Of a DNA stretch of 64,000 nucleotides, positions 60,467 through 64,000 are shown piece by piece. The stretch's first letter is position 1. The number at the start of each line of letters is the position of its first letter. Below the pieces are notes generated by a model. It had not been told where the DNA came from. It did not search any database and worked only from the letters and a program-made list of their open reading frames with translations. Source of the DNA: Filomicrobium sp. (GTDB taxonomy: Bacteria; Pseudomonadota; Alphaproteobacteria; Rhizobiales; Hyphomicrobiaceae); the NCBI GenBank assembly GCA_017792465.1, contig CP051234.1:4248501-4312500 (forward strand), given 5' to 3'. The translations under genes were made by a program, and so were the position numbers.

Positions 60467-60495
60467 TTGACCGTTGACCACTTGCCGATTATACG
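60467..60495 (+). promoter_or_regulatory. Sigma-70-type promoter for the rpsL operon
   Basis: TTGACC at 60467-60472, exactly 17 bp, then TATACG at 60490-60495. The -35 is repeated (TTGACCGTTGACC). Predicted transcript start near 60502 gives a leader of about 225 nt before rpsL. Confidence 0.6.
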
Positions 60496-60727
60496 AACCG
60501 AACTCTCGCGACTGGCCGTAGTTGGCGCAGTGATTTTTGCGCCTGCAGAGCCTGAATGGCTCGACTAAACGCTGTCGTATTTACGCAGAGGACAATTCGC
60601 TTGCCATGATCTGCAGCCCTTGAGGCTGAAGATCCTATGGCGTTTCTCGTTGGGTCCGTTATTTTTAACGGGTCCGGCGCATGGGTTTTTGGCGCATGCT
60701 TCAAAGCGCGCCTTGGGGTGAGGCCTA

Positions 60728-61099
60728 ATGCCGACGATTCAACAGCTCATTCGTAAGCCGCGTTCGCGCAAGGTCGTTCGTGGCAAATCGCGTCACATGG
60801 AATCCTGTCCGCAAAAGCGCGGGGTTTGCACGCGTGTTTATACGACGACGCCAAAGAAGCCGAACTCGGCTCTGCGTAAGGTTGCGAAGATCCGCCTGAC
60901 GAACGGTTACGAAGTGATCGGTTACATCCCCGGTGAAGGCCATAACCTGCAGGAGCACTCGGTCGTGATGATCCGTGGTGGCCGCGTTAAGGACCTTCCG
61001 GGTGTTCGCTATCACATCATCCGTGGTGTCCTTGATACGCAGGGCGTCGCCGACCGTAAGCAGCGCCGCTCCAAGTACGGCGCCAAGCGGCCGAAGTAA
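60728..61099 (+). CDS. rpsL: 30S ribosomal protein S12
   Basis: 123 residues. [20 protein letters not shown] and [19 protein letters not shown] are canonical; Lys at the streptomycin position (TPKKPN) is the sensitive wild-type form. [17 protein letters not shown] is also intact. First gene of the str operon rpsL-rpsG-fusA-tuf. Confidence 0.98.
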   Translation: MPTIQQLIRKPRSRKVVRGKSRHMESCPQKRGVCTRVYTTTPKKPNSALRKVAKIRLTNGYEVIGYIPGEGHNLQEHSVVMIRGGRVKDLPGVRYHIIRGVLDTQGVADRKQRRSKYGAKRPK

Positions 61100-61156
61100 G
61101 CTCAGGTTCAACGGTATCTGCCGCCTTCCGGGCGGCCTAATCGAAAACAGAATTAG

Positions 61157-61636
<480 letters not shown>

Positions 61637-61677
61637 CGGCTGATCTCGAACAACCAAGTTTTACGCAGAGGCTGATC

Positions 61678-63771
61678 ATGGCTCGCGAATACGCAATCGA
61701 AGACTACCGGAATTTCGGCATCATGGCCCACATCGATGCCGGTAAGACCACGACGACGGAACGTATCCTGTTCTATACCGGTATTTCGCATAAAATCGGC
61801 GAAGTGCACGATGGCGCTGCGACCATGGACTTCATGGATCAGGAAGCTGAGCGCGGGATTACGATTACCTCGGCTGCGACGACGACGACGTGGCCGGGCC
61901 GCGACGGCAAAATGCGCCGCCTGAATATCATCGACACCCCAGGCCACGTTGACTTCACCATCGAAGTCGAGCGTTCGCTGCGCGTGCTCGACGGTGCCGT
62001 GACGGTTCTCGACTCGAACGCCGGTGTTGAGCCGCAGACCGAAACCGTCTGGCGTCAGGGCGACAAGTACAAGGTTCCGCGGATCATCTTTGCCAACAAG
62101 ATGGATAAGACCGGCGCCGACTTCTACATGTGCGTCGAAGACATCAAGGAAAAGCTTGGTGCGCGCCCCGTGCCGATCCAGCTGCCGATCGGCGCTGAAA
62201 GCGACTTCGCAGGCGTTGTCGACCTCATCACGATGAAGGCTTACGTCTGGAGCGACGTCGAGAGCAAAGGCGCGAAGTTCGAGACCATCGAAATTCCCGA
62301 CGATCTCAAAGAAAAAGCCGAGCAGTTCCGCGGCGAGATGATTGAAGCCGCCGTCGAAATGGACGACGACGCGATGGCTGAATACCTCGAAGGCAACGAG
62401 CCTGACGAGGACACCATCCGCAAGCTTCTGCGCAAAGGCACCTGTACGGTTCAGTTCTTCCCGATGCTTTGCGGCTCGGCGTTCAAGAACAAAGGCGTTC
62501 AGACCCTTCTTGATGCGGTTGTCGATCTGCTGCCGAGCCCGGTCGATGTTCCGCCGATCAAAGGTATCAACCCGAAGGACGAGTCGCCGATGGAGCGCAA
62601 GTCGTCTGACGACGAGCCGCTTGCGCTGTTGGCCTTCAAGATCATGAACTTCGAGCACGTCGGTTCGCTGACGTTCTGCCGGATCTACTCGGGCAAACTC
62701 GAGCAGGGCATGCAGCTCCTGCAGTCGACGCGCGACAAGAAAGAGCGTGTCGGGCGCGCCTACATGATGCATGCTGACGACCGCAAGGAAATCAAGACCG
62801 CCTATGCTGGCGACATCATCGCTCTGCAGGGTCTGAAAGACACCCGCACCGGTGAAACGCTTTGCGATCCGGCTAAGCCCGTCATTCTTGAAAAGATGGA
62901 ATTCCCGGATCCGGTCATCGAGATGAAGATCGAGCCGAAGACGAAAGCCGACCAGGAAAAGATGGCTCTGGCGCTCAACGAAATGGCGCTTGAAGATCCT
63001 TCCTTCCGCGTTTCGGTCGATCCGGAATCGGGTGAGACGATCCTCAAGGGGATGGGTGAACTTCACCTCGACATCAAGGTCGACATCCTGAAGCGCACGC
63101 ACAAGGTCGAAGCCGACACCGGTGCGCCGCAGGTTGCCTATCGTGAGAGCCTCGCCAAGGTTGCCGAAGTCGATTACACGCACAAGAAGCAGACCGGTGG
63201 TACGGGTCAGTTCGCGCGCGTCAAGATGCGTCTTGAGCCGAACGAAATCGGCAAGGGCAACGAGTTCGAATCTGTGATCGTCGGCGGTTCGGTTCCGAAG
63301 GAATACATCCCGGGCGTCGAAAAGGGCGTCAAATCGGTTTGGGACACGGGCATGCTGATCGGCTTCCCGATGGTCGACATGAAGGTCACCCTTACCGACG
63401 GTGCGTTCCACGAAGTCGACTCCTCGGTCATCGCGTTCGAAATCGCTGCGCGTGCGGCGATGAAGGAAGGCTGCGAGAAGGGCGGCATCAAGCTGCTTGA
63501 GCCGGTCATGGACGTTGAGATCGTTTCGCCGCAGGAATTCGTCGGTGGCATCATCGGCGACGTCAACTCGCGGCGCGGTCAAGTTCGTTCGCAGGATTTG
63601 CGCGGCAATGCCGTTCTCATCAAGGCGTTCGTGCCGCTGGCCAACATGTTTGGCTACATCAATACGCTGCGTTCGATGTCCACGGGACGTGCACAGTACT
63701 CGATGCAGTTCGCGCACTACGCGGAAGTTCCGCGCAACGTGGCAGACGAGGTCAAGGCGAAATACGCCTAA
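61678..63771 (+). CDS. fusA: Elongation factor G
   Basis: 697 residues. EF-G translocates the ribosome. P-loop [13 protein letters not shown], switch [10 protein letters not shown] and NKMDKTGAD are present, and domains III-V are complete through [21 protein letters not shown]. 41 bp after rpsG; the second tuf copy begins about 116 bp downstream. Confidence 0.98.
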   Translation: MAREYAIEDYRNFGIMAHIDAGKTTTTERILFYTGISHKIGEVHDGAATMDFMDQEAERGITITSAATTTTWPGRDGKMRRLNIIDTPGHVDFTIEVERSLRVLDGAVTVLDSNAGVEPQTETVWRQGDKYKVPRIIFANKMDKTGADFYMCVEDIKEKLGARPVPIQLPIGAESDFAGVVDLITMKAYVWSDVESKGAKFETIEIPDDLKEKAEQFRGEMIEAAVEMDDDAMAEYLEGNEPDEDTIRKLLRKGTCTVQFFPMLCGSAFKNKGVQTLLDAVVDLLPSPVDVPPIKGINPKDESPMERKSSDDEPLALLAFKIMNFEHVGSLTFCRIYSGKLEQGMQLLQSTRDKKERVGRAYMMHADDRKEIKTAYAGDIIALQGLKDTRTGETLCDPAKPVILEKMEFPDPVIEMKIEPKTKADQEKMALALNEMALEDPSFRVSVDPESGETILKGMGELHLDIKVDILKRTHKVEADTGAPQVAYRESLAKVAEVDYTHKKQTGGTGQFARVKMRLEPNEIGKGNEFESVIVGGSVPKEYIPGVEKGVKSVWDTGMLIGFPMVDMKVTLTDGAFHEVDSSVIAFEIAARAAMKEGCEKGGIKLLEPVMDVEIVSPQEFVGGIIGDVNSRRGQVRSQDLRGNAVLIKAFVPLANMFGYINTLRSMSTGRAQYSMQFAHYAEVPRNVADEVKAKYA

Positions 63772-63887
63772 GCCTTTGATCGGTCCAATACCTGGTCGTC
63801 GGCGTGAATGTCGGCGGGAGCTTTAAGATTTACTAGCGATGTCCAGCTGAAAGAAGCGGACACCGAAAACTGAGACGGAGAGCCGGA

Positions 63888-64000
63888 ATGGCCAAAGCAA
63901 AATTTGAACGTACGAAGCCGCACTGCAACATCGGTACGATCGGTCACGTTGACCACGGCAAGACGTCGTTGACGGCTGCGATCACGAAAATCCTGGCTGA
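63888..64000 (+). CDS. tuf: Elongation factor Tu, second copy, cut by window edge
   Basis: The first 37 codons only. The sequence equals the first tuf copy except for three silent changes (codons for Phe6, Glu7 and Arg8), all within the first 27 bases; from there to the edge the two are identical base for base. This is the sign of recent gene conversion between the copies. Confidence 0.97.
   Translation, partial: MAKAKFERTKPHCNIGTIGHVDHGKTSLTAAITKILA

Overview
The window looks like the chromosome of an alphaproteobacterium of the Hyphomicrobiales (Rhizobiales), possibly near Hyphomicrobiaceae. Support: the gene order rpoZ - rsh - DUF2062 - pdxJ - lepB - rnc - era - recO, the order tuf - tRNA-Trp - secE - nusG - rplKA - rplJL - rpoBC - rpsL - rpsG - fusA - tuf, a single bifunctional Rsh, and GC-rich codon use. 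The genus is inferred, not proven. I see no prophage, insertion sequence or CRISPR array.

Layout. 1-1015 is a PcfJ-like gene cut by the left edge. 1.5-5.1 kb holds a secreted protein, parC and rpoZ. 5.3-13.1 kb is the rsh/pdxJ/lepB/rnc/era/recO block. 13.5-20.3 kb carries an NYN-domain protein, a family 5 uracil-DNA glycosylase, a DUF3775 protein, smpB, dapA, a lytic transglycosylase and an alpha/beta hydrolase. 20.4-26.0 kb (minus strand) is an odd envelope cluster: a BON-repeat/coiled-coil/OmpA protein, an unlisted 32-residue membrane peptide, and a membrane-anchored protein with six copies of a helix-hairpin-helix-like module. 26.7-31.2 kb has a basic secreted protein, rlmB, tRNA-Tyr and tRNA-Gly around a strongly structured non-coding stretch, a CbiX-like protein, a small internally duplicated diheme protein and an AEC transporter.

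The most interesting part is 31.2-44.0 kb. Thirteen minus-strand genes run DUF971 - AprA-like flavoprotein - AprB-like ferredoxin - HEAT-repeat protein - GntR regulator - (promoter region with a near-consensus sigma-54 site) - ABC substrate-binding protein with a NosL-like tail - permease - unknown membrane protein - ATPase - SCO1 - PCu(A)C copper chaperone - cytochrome c4-like protein - Crp/Fnr regulator, with a ferredoxin-NADP reductase gene divergent from the first gene. The arrangement suggests that NAD(P)H or respiratory electrons, a flavoprotein/ferredoxin redox unit, uptake of a small (perhaps nitrogen- or sulfur-containing) solute and copper handling serve one pathway. No ATP sulfurylase, AprM or Qmo gene is present, so ordinary dissimilatory sulfur oxidation is not supported. 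The substrate cannot be read from the sequence.

44.1-64.0 kb is the conserved translation/transcription block. Its oddity is just after the first tuf gene: the last codons of tuf plus about 80 bp of downstream DNA are repeated in tandem two and a third times. A second, nearly identical tuf begins at the right edge.
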